From: Bugulina stolonifera
Taxonomy: Eukaryota; Bryozoa; Gymnolaemata; Cheilostomatida; Bugulidae
Assembly: GCA_935421135.1 (NCBI GenBank)
Contig: OW285188.1
Coordinates: forward strand, 2,811,001-2,875,000
Length of the DNA stretch: 64,000 nucleotides
Reading direction: 5' to 3'
The notes beneath the pieces were generated by a model. The model saw only the letters and a program-made list of their open reading frames with translations, made no database searches and was not told where the DNA came from. Below, in pieces: positions 34,140-45,359 of the stretch; position 1 is the first letter of the stretch, and the number at the start of each line of letters is the position of its first letter. Made by a program: the position numbers and the translations under genes.

Positions 34140-36230
34140 ACTGCTAATGCTGTGGAGGCGGTGATGCAATCTGATTCTAAAGATGATCTTCCTAAAAGAT
34201 GATAGTGACTTTGATGCTGATTTTGACATCACTGCACCTCAAGAACAGAACAGTGATGACTCTGAATACAAAGAAATCTCCCATCAACAATCTAACATCA
34301 ATGAATGCCTCCTGGTAAATCTCACTTGTGAAGTAAACCCAAGCAGAGGTGAGATAGTTGACCAGTTGTCGACACCTTCCATAAAGAGACCAACCAATGT
34401 ATGCTAGTTTGACAGGATTACCATCAACATCCGCAGCATCTTCAATTCCTTTGCCTGTGAAGCGAAAGCAAATGGAGCCTAAGGGGTAAAAGAACAGTCA
34501 AGCATCCTAAAATGGCCCATCCTTCTGTAGGTCAAGCGCCATGACTTCTATTATAGTAGCGGCGAAGATGCTGGAACTAATTCTACCTGGGCATTAGGAA
34601 GGACAACTCTCATGCCAATAAGGAGATTAAGTTTATCAGTGAGTGAAAGGTGAATATGTCAGATACAAACTGGCCTCCAAATAATTCAGGACTATTTTGA
34701 TGACAAACTAATTGATGATATTGTGTACGACACTAGTCTGTATTCGGCTCAGAAGAATATAATCCGATCCTTCAACGTAACAAAAGGGAAGATTTTGGTG
34801 TTCTTAGGTGTTAACTTTGTCATGACATACATTCGCTGTCCTCGACTAAGCATGTACTAGTCAGTGATTCTTCTATACGGCGAAACATGATTGCAGATGC
34901 CATGAGTGTGAATCATTTTGAGTTGATTCGGCGGTTCACACATTTTACTGACAACAACGCTCATGACTGTAATGGTACTAACAACAACGCTCATGACTGT
35001 AATGGTACTGACAACAACGCTCATGACTGTAATGGTACTGACAACAACGCTCATGACTGTAATGGTACTAACAACAACGCTCATGACTGTAATGGTACTG
35101 ACAACAACGCTCATGACTGTAATGGTACTGACAACAACGCTCATGACTGTAATGGTACTGACAACAACGCTCATGACTGTAATGGTACTGACAACAACGC
35201 TCATGACTGTAATGGTACTGACAACAACGCTCATGACTGTAATGGTACTGACAACAACGCTCATGACTGTAATGGTACTGACAAGTTACGAAATCTACGG
35301 CCAGTCTTACAGTGTATATTATCTAAAATAGTGATTTCTGTCCGCTGTTGATTCCAAGGAGTGCCACAGTATTGATGAGCAAATGATACTGTTCACTGGT
35401 CAAAGTTCTCTAAAGGAGTAAATAAAGAGCAAGCCAAAGAAATGGAGCTACAAAACATGGGTGAGATCAGATACATTAGACTATGTTTATAATTTTGAGA
35501 TCTGTAAGGGCGCTCATGGAAATGAACAGCCAAATTACTTGATCTTTTCCAGATGTGGTCATCCGACTGACTGAGCGGCTAGCTGGAAAAAATCACAAAG
35601 TTTATTTTGACAACCTATTGACTACTATCCGACTGGTAAAGCACCTTTGTGAAAAGCAGATATTTGCCATAGGTGCTCTCCGTAAGAATCAACTCATAGA
35701 AGCTGATACAATTGTAGCTGAATACAAACAACCGATAGGAATAGTGTAGTGAGTTTTCCCACCAGCACTCTTGCAGGCCCGGAACTCCAAGGCGTAGTGC
35801 AAAGATGGGACAAAAAATCTAAAAGGTACGTAGAGGTCACTCGACCAAAGGCAACTGAGATGTACAAGAAGCAGATGGTTGGAGTTGTCCTCACATATTT
35901 CCTGGTCTCTTGCTATCGTCACCGCCACAGTGAATGGTTGGCTTGTCCACCAGTGGAGCAAAAATAGAGAGGAAACTGACATGCTAGCACTCCATTCGTT
36001 CTTAGCTAGCATGCTCATAAACACTAGCTGGAGCCTGACCAACACCAGAAGAGGTAGGCCTGCAGCAGCTGCTGTGCCATTGCTACTCCTCCACACCCCC
36101 TCCCTCCAGCAAGCTGCAGGCAGAACAGTGGTGCCATACAATGTTCGATATGATCTGAATGCTGGCAACTGGTCCGAAAAGTTGAATAATTGAAACGCCA
36201 GCAGATGTGCCTTTGCCGATTGAAAGAGCA
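34140..36230 (+). pseudogene. piggyBac-type transposase pseudogene with an internal tandem-repeat expansion
   Basis: Pieces in several frames follow the piggyBac order: an acidic N-terminus (34183-34407), AMSVNHFELIRRFTHF (about 34898), DKLRNLRPVLQCI (about 35280), the catalytic-domain segment HSIDEQMILFTGQSSLKE (about 35365), YKTWVRSDTLDYVYNFEI, then RLTERLAGKNHKVYFDNL with LCEKQIFAIGALRKNQ (35555-35749) and a 3' part to about 36193. At least five frame breaks or stops are present. An 11-copy 30-bp repeat is inserted in frame between the FTHF and DKL segments. The flanking TTAA termini were not located. Confidence 0.82.
34952..35281 (+). repeat. 30-bp minisatellite, 11 copies, in frame within the transposase
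   Basis: The unit encodes the ten-residue repeat NNAHDCNGTD (or TN). Copies are nearly identical; a third-position-like change (actg/acta) distinguishes a few. The length is a multiple of 3, so the frame is kept. Confidence 0.97.
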
Positions 36231-36279
36231 AAACTCGGTTTGGGTGTCAAATGTGCAAAAAGACACTCTGTCTAACATG

Positions 36280-36365
36280 GTTCCAAGGCTATCACAACAT
36301 GCTTCCAAGGCTATCACAACATGCTTCCAAGGCTATCACAACATGCTTCCAACGCTATCACACTA
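36280..36365 (+). repeat. 22-bp tandem repeat, about 4 copies
   Basis: The unit is aacatgcttccaaggctatc plus ac, just downstream of the piggyBac relic. Confidence 0.9.
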
Positions 36366-37400
36366 AATAAGCTTATCAGGGCTTAGAGATTGGACATGCA
36401 ATGTAATTGTGGCTTTCTAGCTATCTCGACTCAATTAGTATATTAATGTATACAAACTTTCATAACTTCACTGCGGATATAATATCAATTTGCTGTTAAT
36501 TGTTCAATATAGATACATATTACTGAATATATGCTTTTATTCGCCTAAGCAAACCAGTATTATCCTGTTTCGATAGATGCATGATGCCCACAATTAGGGA
36601 TAAAATTTTTGACTTCTTCATAAACAAAAATAGGGTGAAATTTATTTTTAGTATGTTGCTAGAGAGCAATTACCTCCCATATACCCACTAGAAATTATTA
36701 TTCCATGAAAAAGAGGTAAGTGATCTCCAATTGATGATGACTAAGACACTACGAGTAGTAGTAAAATGGTTTCAACATGCTTGTAGATTGCAAAATGTGA
36801 CTATCTTAGCATGCTACTTAATGGTAAATGTTCATGCTGATGCTATGAGAATCATAGCGAGATGAGGTGCTGTGGGGAATTTAAATTAAGCATTGGCTGG
36901 TAAATAAACTGGAGTTTGACCAATTTGTAGAATGAAAGCTGTTATGGATACAATACGCACATTCATCAACCCATGAACTCACCATGGCGAGGAGTCGGTT
37001 AGCTTAGTATCTGGAATCATTGCCTCAAAGAAAACAAGGGAATAACTGTCAACGCTCACAAGTTTTGGTGTTGGTTAACAAAAGAATTTTTAGCAGCTCT
37101 CAAGATTTTTTGCACCAATAAAAGCCACCAAAGTTAGTACATTCTTGAAACCAACAGAAAAAGAAGACTCGACAGACCAAAGTAAAACTACAAATTAATG
37201 ATCGTTCACTCGATACACGCCTTCTAGTTGTCAGTAGGCCCAAGAGAGGTTGAGCTAGAAACTATACTAAAGCATCCGCGTAGTTTTATATCAGTCCCAT
37301 TGGCAAATGTAAATTGGAACACTGGCCAAGACTGTCAAATGAAAGCTACTGCAAGCTATTGACAGTGACTGTAATTGTGAGGAAATTGCGTCCCCTCTAG
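36366..37400. other. AT-rich stretch without a recognised gene
   Basis: Short chance frames only. Confidence 0.4.
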
Positions 37401-37419
37401 AGGTATTTTAAGCGAAACT

Positions 37420-40400
37420 TCCAGGCCACGGCTGGCCCCCCTGAGGGGTGTGCGGACAGCTGTGCCACGACTAACGGTGATAAGAAGGGGCGTGTAAAGG
37501 TGTATATAGTGGTGACCCCTGGGTGAGTGGTTACACTTTTATGGATACTACCCCTGACGGCCAGCCCAGAGCCCCGTGTCAGCCCTAGGGGCTAGTGGAT
37601 GGCATTCTTAAGGTGTTGTAGCGCCCAGGTTATGGTCACATAGCTAACTGCCTAATTCTCGTTTCAGATTCACTACGGTAAACAAAGGTCCTGATTGCAG
37701 CAACACAGGGTGGTTGACTAGCTTGCTTGAGGACGCAAGGGGTTACCTGCGAGTACAGAACAGTGGCGGGGGTGAGTGAACAAGTTCTAGCACATCCCTA
37801 TAATCTACATGCTAGGCGTTCAAACCACATGATCCCAGTGTAGGCTGTGGACTTAAATGAGAACAAGTATCCGTTTGTGTTTGTAGTCGTAGACGAACTC
37901 CCTACCCGAGCACTTGCTAGCTGAAGAGGAACAGTACGAGCCTCTGGTGAGTACAAGTTGTGTGGCAACCTGCAGCCTTGGTTTTAATGAAGTGGTGTGT
38001 ATAACAAGGAACCACGAATGTGCCCCTTGCTGTTGTAGGAGTGTCTGAGCCAGAGCATGAAGAGAGAAAGAAGCAGAGACAGAGAGCGTGGGAGGGAGTG
38101 GAGAAAGGTGAGACCCCTAATCTGTCTGCAGTTGTGAGTGTGTTGAGACAACTGCGTGACATTGCATATTATTTGTTAAGCGTGGGAGAAAAGCGCTTAC
38201 CCTCCTGTCTCTGTATTAGGTGTGGGCGGAGAAAGATATCTGGCTGAACGGGAAAGTCTGACAGTGGACAACTCCTAGAAGTGGCGGCACAGGCCAGTAG
38301 AGTCAACTAGCGACTGGTGTATGGGCTTAGGTTGAAGGTACGTACCACCTACATGTATGATTATGGTAATGGTAGCTGCGTGTTGTTGTTGACCCCTGTG
38401 TTACATGTCCTCAACATTTGGGTTGTTTACTTTGTAGTGATAGACTTGAACCGAGCGAATATGGAGGTGGCTGATCTCCTGCTGGTGGACCTGGTGACAG
38501 GTAGAGCCTGTGAGATTGGTATGTGCCACGCATTGAGGACTTCTGCTGGGCTAGATGCTGGGACCTGTATCAAATGCGACAAGTGGACATGCAGGGTTTG
38601 CTGGCGGATCTTTGGCACTCAGAGAGATAACACTCGTCATTTGAGGATGGTGCATCTAGATCGCTATCACCTGTCCCTGAGTAGAAGTAGACTGGACAGA
38701 AAGGGGTTGTCCTGGACTCCGAGCAGCAAGGAATTGGTGAGAAAACTCAAGTACATGATTCCTGGGGACAGGGATGTGATAGAGGAGGCTGCCATGGCTG
38801 TGGGCAGGACCCCTGATGCAGCTGGCGAGACGAGACCCACAAGTCAGGAGGGCTCTGGCGATGGATGAGGTGAACGCGGATGAAGGGGGCCCCCACCCTC
38901 CGAAGGGGCCAGACATGGCCTATGCCCTCTGGAAGGGCAAGAAGGATGCAATGCGAGCAGTACTCGGTGTGATCCCGTACGAGGATCTAGGCAAGAGATC
39001 AGGCATGCAGTTGAGCAGCGTCCAGATGACGCAACTTATGTTGCAGGGCGGGCATAGGAGAGAGTGGCTTGACCAACTGCACGATACCATCCGGCCGGCT
39101 GTGGAAGGGCCTGAGGGCCAGGATGCATCCAAGAGCGGGCCTAAAGGTAGGCCAGCACCCAGGAGCAAGCGAGGTGCCAAGAGGAAGTGCAGACAGAGAC
39201 AGTTTGCAGAGCCCCAGCGACTGTTTGAGGTTGACCAAATGGCTCCAGACAGATGAGAACCGAGTTGGGGAGATTGATCCAGACTTGATGTTCGGCCACT
39301 GGACGAAAGTATTGGAGACAAAGGGTGTGGATGATGAGTGGGCGAAAGGGTGCTGCAGGCCCCGAAAGGGTCTCCTGGGTTACCCTAAAAGGGATGAGGA
39401 CATGCCTCCTGACAGGCCTATGTAACTTACTCCTCTTGATGGGCATGACCCCGTCGCGGTTTGAAGAAGTGGTCACGTCACTGGTGCCGAAAGATGATAC
39501 CCCAGCTGACCTCGCAAGATATAGGCCCATAACGGTCACCTCCACAGTCGGGCGGCTCCTCGACTCTATGGTAGCAAAGAGGATGGAGCGGTTGCTACCC
39601 GTCACGCAGGAGCAAAGAGGTTTCAGGAGTGGTGATGGGCTGCATGTAAATGTAAGGATACTGTCAAGGCTCCTGTCGAGGGCCCGCGAGGATCTAAGCC
39701 CACTCGCTGCGGCCTTCCTTGACATAAAGGGAGGCTTTGACACGGTATCCCACGCCAGTATGCAGCGGGCGCTCTGGAAGATTGGTGTCTCCCTATAGTG
39801 GCGTACTTCGTCGACATGTACAGTCGAGTGGCGACGAGGCCTAAGTTCTGTGGCTGCTTCTCAGACCCCTTACGCCTTGGGAGGGGGGGGGGGTGCGACA
39901 GGGGATGCTGACCAGTGGACTGGTATTCAATGCGGTCATAGACATGTGTACGGAGTGCACGGACGAGGCTCTGGGAGTGAAAACCGGGAATGGATTAGCG
40001 AATTGCATCCTTCATGCGGATGATGTGGTGATAATAGCAAGGAATGCACCCCCTGAGCTACTGGTGGACGAATATATGCAGGCTCTGGCTTAACCACAAC
40101 CCATGGAAAGTGTGCGGTGCTGTGCCTGGAAGTTGACAAAACAGTGAAGCAGTGGTATGTGGCTGACAGGCAGCTCTCGGTCAGAGGCCAGCCCCTCCCT
40201 GTCATGGGCCCATCGGACACATACCGATACCTGGGTGTTCCGATGGGTGCTGGAGGCATCAGTGACTGACTGATGGAGGAGGCTGTCCAAGAGATGCTGA
40301 GGGAGGTTACGAGGACGCCCGTCCTGCAGCAGAAGTTGGCTGTCCTGCAGCGAGGCATTCTGCCACGCCTCCTGTTCTTGTTTGTTCTGTGCAGGACAGG

Positions 40401-41700
40401 CAGAGCGAAACTGAAGGTAGACAAGAGGAGAAGGGAGGCGGTACACCGCTGGCTGAGGCTGTCGCAGAAAATAGCTAACCCGCAGCTATATTTTGCCCAG
40501 AGAGACGGAGGCTTGGGACTGTGGCGCCTGTCGGTGGCACAGATGAGACAGGGTAGACTAAGAAAGGTCCCCTGGTCAGTGCCGGTGGACACAGACGCTT
40601 GCTGGCCGAGGATCGAAGTGTGCAGGGGGAGGTGCTGAGACTGGAGCGCCTCCTGACAGTGGGTGGAGAGAGACTATTCCTGAAGTTAAACTTCCTCTCA
40701 GCTCAGAAGAGGCTATTGTATGAGATCGCAGCAGGTAGAGGGCTAAAGCAGCATGCCTTAGCAAAGGCGTCCAGCTGGTGGGTCCGGGCTGGCGCAGACA
40801 AGCTCTCGGGCAGTGAGTTCAGCAGGCTGTACAGGCTATGGGGAGGCCTCCTGCTGGACCCGGTGAAAATGTCCCTTTACTCAAAAGGGGCCATTTCGGA
40901 CAAGTGCAAACTCTGTGGAGAGAAAGCCACGCTCTACCAAATTGTCCAGAGCTGTGTGGCTGTGAAAACATACAAGGTAGCCAGGCACAACGACCTGGTT
41001 GCTAGGATAGCAGACACCCTGGCTGGAAGGTCGAAATGGACAGTTGAGGCGGAGGTGGATGTTGAAGGCACAGTGACTGGGAGAAGGTTACGCCCCGACA
41101 TCGTCGCGGTGTATGAAGATAGAGGAGCCCTCTATGTCATTGATGTCACAATAGTTAGTAACAGAGTGTCGCTGGCGTCAGCTCAGTGGCAGAAGCAGAC
41201 CAAGTACGCGGAAGCCTGGCTATGGGACGCACCGACTAGAAGATACAGTGGTGTGGTCACTGTAGAAGCCTTTGGTGTGGTGTTAAATTGGAGAGGTTTC
41301 ATGGCTAGGACCTCGGAGGTAAAGCTCAGAAGCGCAATAGGCATGTCAACGGCACAGGTTGGCTGGCTGTTCATCAGGGCGATGAAGGGATCTATCAGGG
41401 TCTACGATTCACACCGGCGGCTGGCGCAAGGAGAGAGTGTAGACGGGCTCGAAGAGTGGAGAGATGAAATGGGCAGAAGGAAGAGCGCCTTCATCAGATG
41501 ACTGTAACACGTGGTGGATAGTGTAGAGACAGATGGACAGTTATTATGTTATACCCTTTTCCTTAGATGTATTGTACCTACTGTGCTTAGCGTTGAAAAT
41601 GTAGTGTTTGTGCATAAATGGACTGTGGACTTTGTTTTCTTCCTGTAAAAAGTGGATATTGTATATAATAAACTGTTGGCTTTGGTCCCCCTTACGGGGT
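37420..41700 (+). mobile_element. R2-like (restriction-like endonuclease) non-LTR retrotransposon, nearly full length but frame-broken
   Basis: The first 1 kb (GC-richer than its surroundings) looks like a 5' UTR. The coding order is a C2H2 finger (CRVCWRIFGTQRDNTRHLRM plus VH, about 38592), RT motifs (RPITVTSTVGRLLDS at 39522; AAFLDIKGGFDTVSH at 39710; VRQGMLTSGLVFNAVID at 39890; HADD at 40014), a C-terminal CKLCG...H motif (40909), and the endonuclease RPDIVAVYED plus YVIDVTI (41090-41155). At least six frame changes divide the ORF, one at a run of ten or more G at 39886. The 3' region ends near tagccaaa (41707). Boundaries are approximate. Confidence 0.85.
38461..41501 (+). pseudogene. R2-like retrotransposon polyprotein, split by frameshifts
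   Basis: ATG 38461 opens an N-terminal zinc-finger part to 38868. The frame moves at about 38850 (to the 38816-39256 part), again at about 39230, at about 39400, after the stop at 39798, at about 40090, at about 40270 and into 40599-41501. Domain order is intact from zinc finger through reverse transcriptase to CCHC and PD-(D/E)XK endonuclease. The RT active site reads HADD rather than the usual (Y/F)ADD. Several breaks lie at homopolymers, so some could be sequencing errors, but the in-frame stops and the altered active site argue for a decayed copy. Confidence 0.82.
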
Positions 41701-41819
41701 TGATATAGCCAAAAAGTCCATTTTGACGTTTAAGTACTGGGTACGATCGGTCGGGCTTTGGTGGGCGAAACACTGTGCCAGAAATGGAATTGACGGATGT
41801 TCTCTACGGTGCGAGCTTT

Positions 41820-42060
41820 GTTAATGCTGGTTTATGGGCTGTTCTTGGCAGCTGGATCGATGTATTGCAGCGAGGAGCGCTAGTGAGGTGCCCCTTCGAG
41901 GAGCTGCGCATGTGCGTCCCCTAGCAATGCTAGGGTGGGGGTTGGCTATAGGCTGGGCTGCCCTGGAGCCCCCTCCATCGCCACGGGGACTGAGTACCCT
42001 CGATGGTGATGCCAATAGGAGGGTGCCATCTCATAGCATTTGTTTTTTGATAGCATGAAA
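41820..42060. other. GC-rich fragment without a recognised gene
   Basis: More GC-rich than the flanks, with ccaccgggg/gggtgg-type motifs. Possibly part of another retroelement. Confidence 0.3.
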
Positions 42061-42114
42061 ATTTAAAATTCTGCTTTTGTACTGTATCACAAATTATCAT
42101 TCTTTAATACCTGT

Positions 42115-44335
42115 GCCACTCATTTAACAGGAGTGAAACCAAAAACAGCACATTTAAGTGAAGTTAGCTGCGATGTAGTAACATTCCTTCTAAACTATGC
42201 CTCCAAGTATGGTCTACCTCAACCTGCTGCAGAGCAGAGCAACCACCATTCTACCTACGATGTGGCACAACAAGAGATATTTGGAGCCTGCTAGAGAAAG
42301 TTGGAAACAATGAGTGAAGTTCACCAAATTTAGAAATATTTGGTCACAAACATGTCCTGATATACGTATTATGTCCAGACGTGAAAATTGCTGCCTCAAG
42401 TGTGCACAGATGAGACATGCTGTAATGGCAGCTCGCGATGAGAGTTCTAAAGAGCATGCTTTACTATAATTTCGTGAGCATTTGAACCATGCACAGCAGA
42501 AAAGAGACGTTTACACTCAATGCATCGACCATGCTAAAAAGGGAACATAACTTTTTATTTCGCTGAGCAATTCACGATTGCAAGTACCACCAGACAAGTT
42601 GGGTGTCGTATTCAGCTCTTTGGTCTCTGCAGTACTGCGGAGCCAACTTCAAATAGATAATGTTTTTTGATGAGAGCCAAACTATAGGTCAAGATGGTAA
42701 GAAAAGCTATGGACCAAATGCTGTAATCAGCATGCTTCATCAATATCTTGAGAGCCTCCCTCATGAAAATCTTGTACTCTATGCTGATAACTGTGCCGGG
42801 TAAACAAAAACAAAACAGTTCTGGCTTATTTATTGTGGAGTGTGATGAACCAACAGCAGCAGAAATAGAATTCTACATTTCATGCCTGTAGGGCACACTA
42901 GAGCACTAGTAGATGGCTGCTTTGGACTAGCAAAGATGAAATAACTTTTGCTCTTGCTAAAGCTTATATGCCAGCTACGCCAAGCAAGTGCATGTTGTGG
43001 CTGGGTGAAAATGTAAAGAGATTATGTCAATGTATATGAAGGCATTGGAATAAGACCGGGCAGCTGTGACGGCCAAAATCAAAACTGGAACTTGGGAAGA
43101 AAGTTGAGAACTCCAGCATTGTATCTACAGAAACTATCTCCTTAAAGTACATTGAAGCTGGACATGTCTGCTGATACAATCCATGGGCAGAATGACAAAT
43201 GGCAGCAACTCAAAATGTTTATGGCTTCAAAAGATTGTTATGTGTGAGGAAAGTAAGCAATACCATTAAATCAAATATCAGCTATTCAGACTATAAGTCT
43301 TACAACAGCGTGGCCTGTACGAAGCAGATTTAGTGATAAGCAGTACCACAAAGACAAGCCTATCAAATGGGGCGTCAAGACTTGGCTATTGGGTGAATCT
43401 GCCACTGGCTATACATGTAACTGCAACTTTGACATTTTGTGGCAAAGACCAAGATTTTGAAAAAATTGATAATATTCGACTGGCATCTGCTGTTGTTCTA
43501 AAGATATACCAAAGATAATACAACCAAGGACATGTTGTCTATAATGACAGTTCATACATCACCAATGTTGTTTTACTAGTTGAGTGAAGTTGGTATGTCA
43601 GGCTGTGGAACAGTCATGAGACTCTTTCCTAAGAAACCAATAAAGTTACTCGAAGACTGCCGAGAATCAGGGACGGTGGAATGGCTGCAGTGCAGTAAAA
43701 CTGGAATTGTGGCTATAATATGGACCAATAAAGATCAATAACCTTCAAAAGCAACGCACATCCTGATGCAGAAGCTGATAGTGTTGTTGTTCCTGCTACC
43801 CTATCGGTTGTGGAATACAATCAATATATGGGTGGGTCGACTTGAATAACACAATGAGCCGGCTTGACAAGTCTAGAGAAAACTACAAATGGTACAACAA
43901 AGTGGATCGTAAATGCATAATGTGGGCTATATACAATGCACAATGTGGGCTATGTACAATGCATAATGTGGGCTATATACAATGCATATGTGCTTTACAT
44001 ACACAAACCCTAGAGACAGATGGATGTTATCCGTGAGCAAATCAATGGACGAACCTATAGTCGAGTCACTATATCTGCAGACGGACACGCTCAACTACAT
44101 TGTGCAATCTCCTACACCCCAGTGGTAGACCCATCTGGATACAAAGATCACCACTGTTGTGTGCCATGAAAAACAAAAAAGTTACAAGCAAGAGCAGTCT
44201 AAAACTATATCTAAGAGCAACGACTGCAAAAGTCACCTTTGAATCAAGCAAGGCTTCTCATGGTGGGAGAGCTTCCATTCTAAAGTTTATTTCCCATTTA
44301 ATTTTATCACTATTTTGGTGTAACCCAGTAGAGTA
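42115..44335 (+). pseudogene. Decayed DDE-like transposase-family gene
   Basis: Broken frames give FLLNYASKYGLPQPAAEQSN (about 42160), a KYLVTNMS / CTDE Cys-containing part (about 42330-42410), EHLNHAQQKRDVYTQCIDHA (about 42478), a LYADNCAG segment (about 42778), and later basic segments. The order resembles a family of uncharacterised DDE-type transposase-like proteins abundant in cnidarian and sponge genomes (paired Cys, HADNC-like motif). Many stops; certainly inactive. Family assignment is tentative. Confidence 0.45.
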
Positions 44336-44689
44336 AAAAGCATATTATAGTGCCTTCTCTATTCATTGCATTTTATACATGCTTATAGGATCGAAATATG
44401 CTTTTTATGACTACATCATAGTTTGTACATTGGTTTGCCATGAAAACACTGAATCAGGACAAAACTTTGAAGTTTATTGGTCACATCTACATTACTATTT
44501 TGTGTAGCTCAACGAAATAAAAAAGTATTATAGAGCAATCTTTCTCATTCCATGACATACATTATACATGTATATATGATATATGGACTAAAATGCTACT
44601 GTCTATGACAAAATTTAATTTCTATACATTGACCTGAATTAACACGCATACTGCCAGGATATGAGCACTTCAAGCATAACATTAAATAA

Positions 44690-45200
44690 ATAGGAGCACT
44701 TCAAATGCTTTAAGCGTGCAAAACCTGCCAAAAAAACCTCTACTCCCAAAAAAACATTTGTGATCGACTGGCATTTTGCAAAGATACAAAGATTACGGAA
44801 AGAATTGAAAGTTTTGTTTAGCGATGAGGTAAAGATTGTGCAGTTATCAGGAGCTAAAAAAATTGTCTGGCCTCCCAACCAAAGATACTACCCTAAATTC
44901 AGCGTAGCCAGTGTAAAGAATCCGAGATCAGTAATGATCTGGGGATGTATGGCTGGTAAATGAAGACGTGCACTGTGGATAATGCCTGAAAAGACTATAT
45001 AAAAGCAAAGGACTATAATTTATGATCATTTTAGACTGCAATGTCCTTCAGCAGGATGGAGCACCAGCTCATAGGGCTAAGGCCGAGAAAACTTGAGTGA
45101 AAAAAATGAAAAAAATTGATGTACTGGATTGGCCCTGAAATAGTCCTGATTTAAATGTCATTGAGGACTGTTGGAAAATTTAAAAAATAAAGTTGCTGAG
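44690..45200 (+). pseudogene. Tc1/mariner-type transposase pseudogene
   Basis: ORF 44760-44963 carries LKVLFSDEVKIVQLSGAKKI and SVMIWGCMAGK, which match the segment around the second catalytic Asp region of Tc1 transposases (FSDE...VWGC...G). Further on, LQQDGAPAHRAK (about 45045), VLDWP and SPDLNVIEDCWK (about 45120-45175) give the D(D/N)APxH and SPDLNPIE motifs in another frame. The N-terminal DNA-binding part is absent or decayed. Confidence 0.8.
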
Positions 45201-45359
45201 CACAACCATCAAGTGAAGACCTCAAAACAAAAATCAAGAACATTTGGCTATCAGAAATTTCACCTGAAAGACACTCTTAGAATCGATGCCGAGAAGAATC
45301 CAGGCAGTCATCGGAACAAGGGTTACCCCAGTAACTATTATTATTACAAATGTGCATAG

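Noticed and set aside
34857..35264. Minus-strand repetitive hydrophobic open frame
   Set aside because: It is the reverse of the 30-bp repeat inside the piggyBac relic.
37420..37520. HDV-like self-cleaving ribozyme at the 5' end of the R2-like element
   Set aside because: Such ribozymes are known for R2 elements, but I could not draw a consistent nested pseudoknot here by eye; a covariance-model search would decide.
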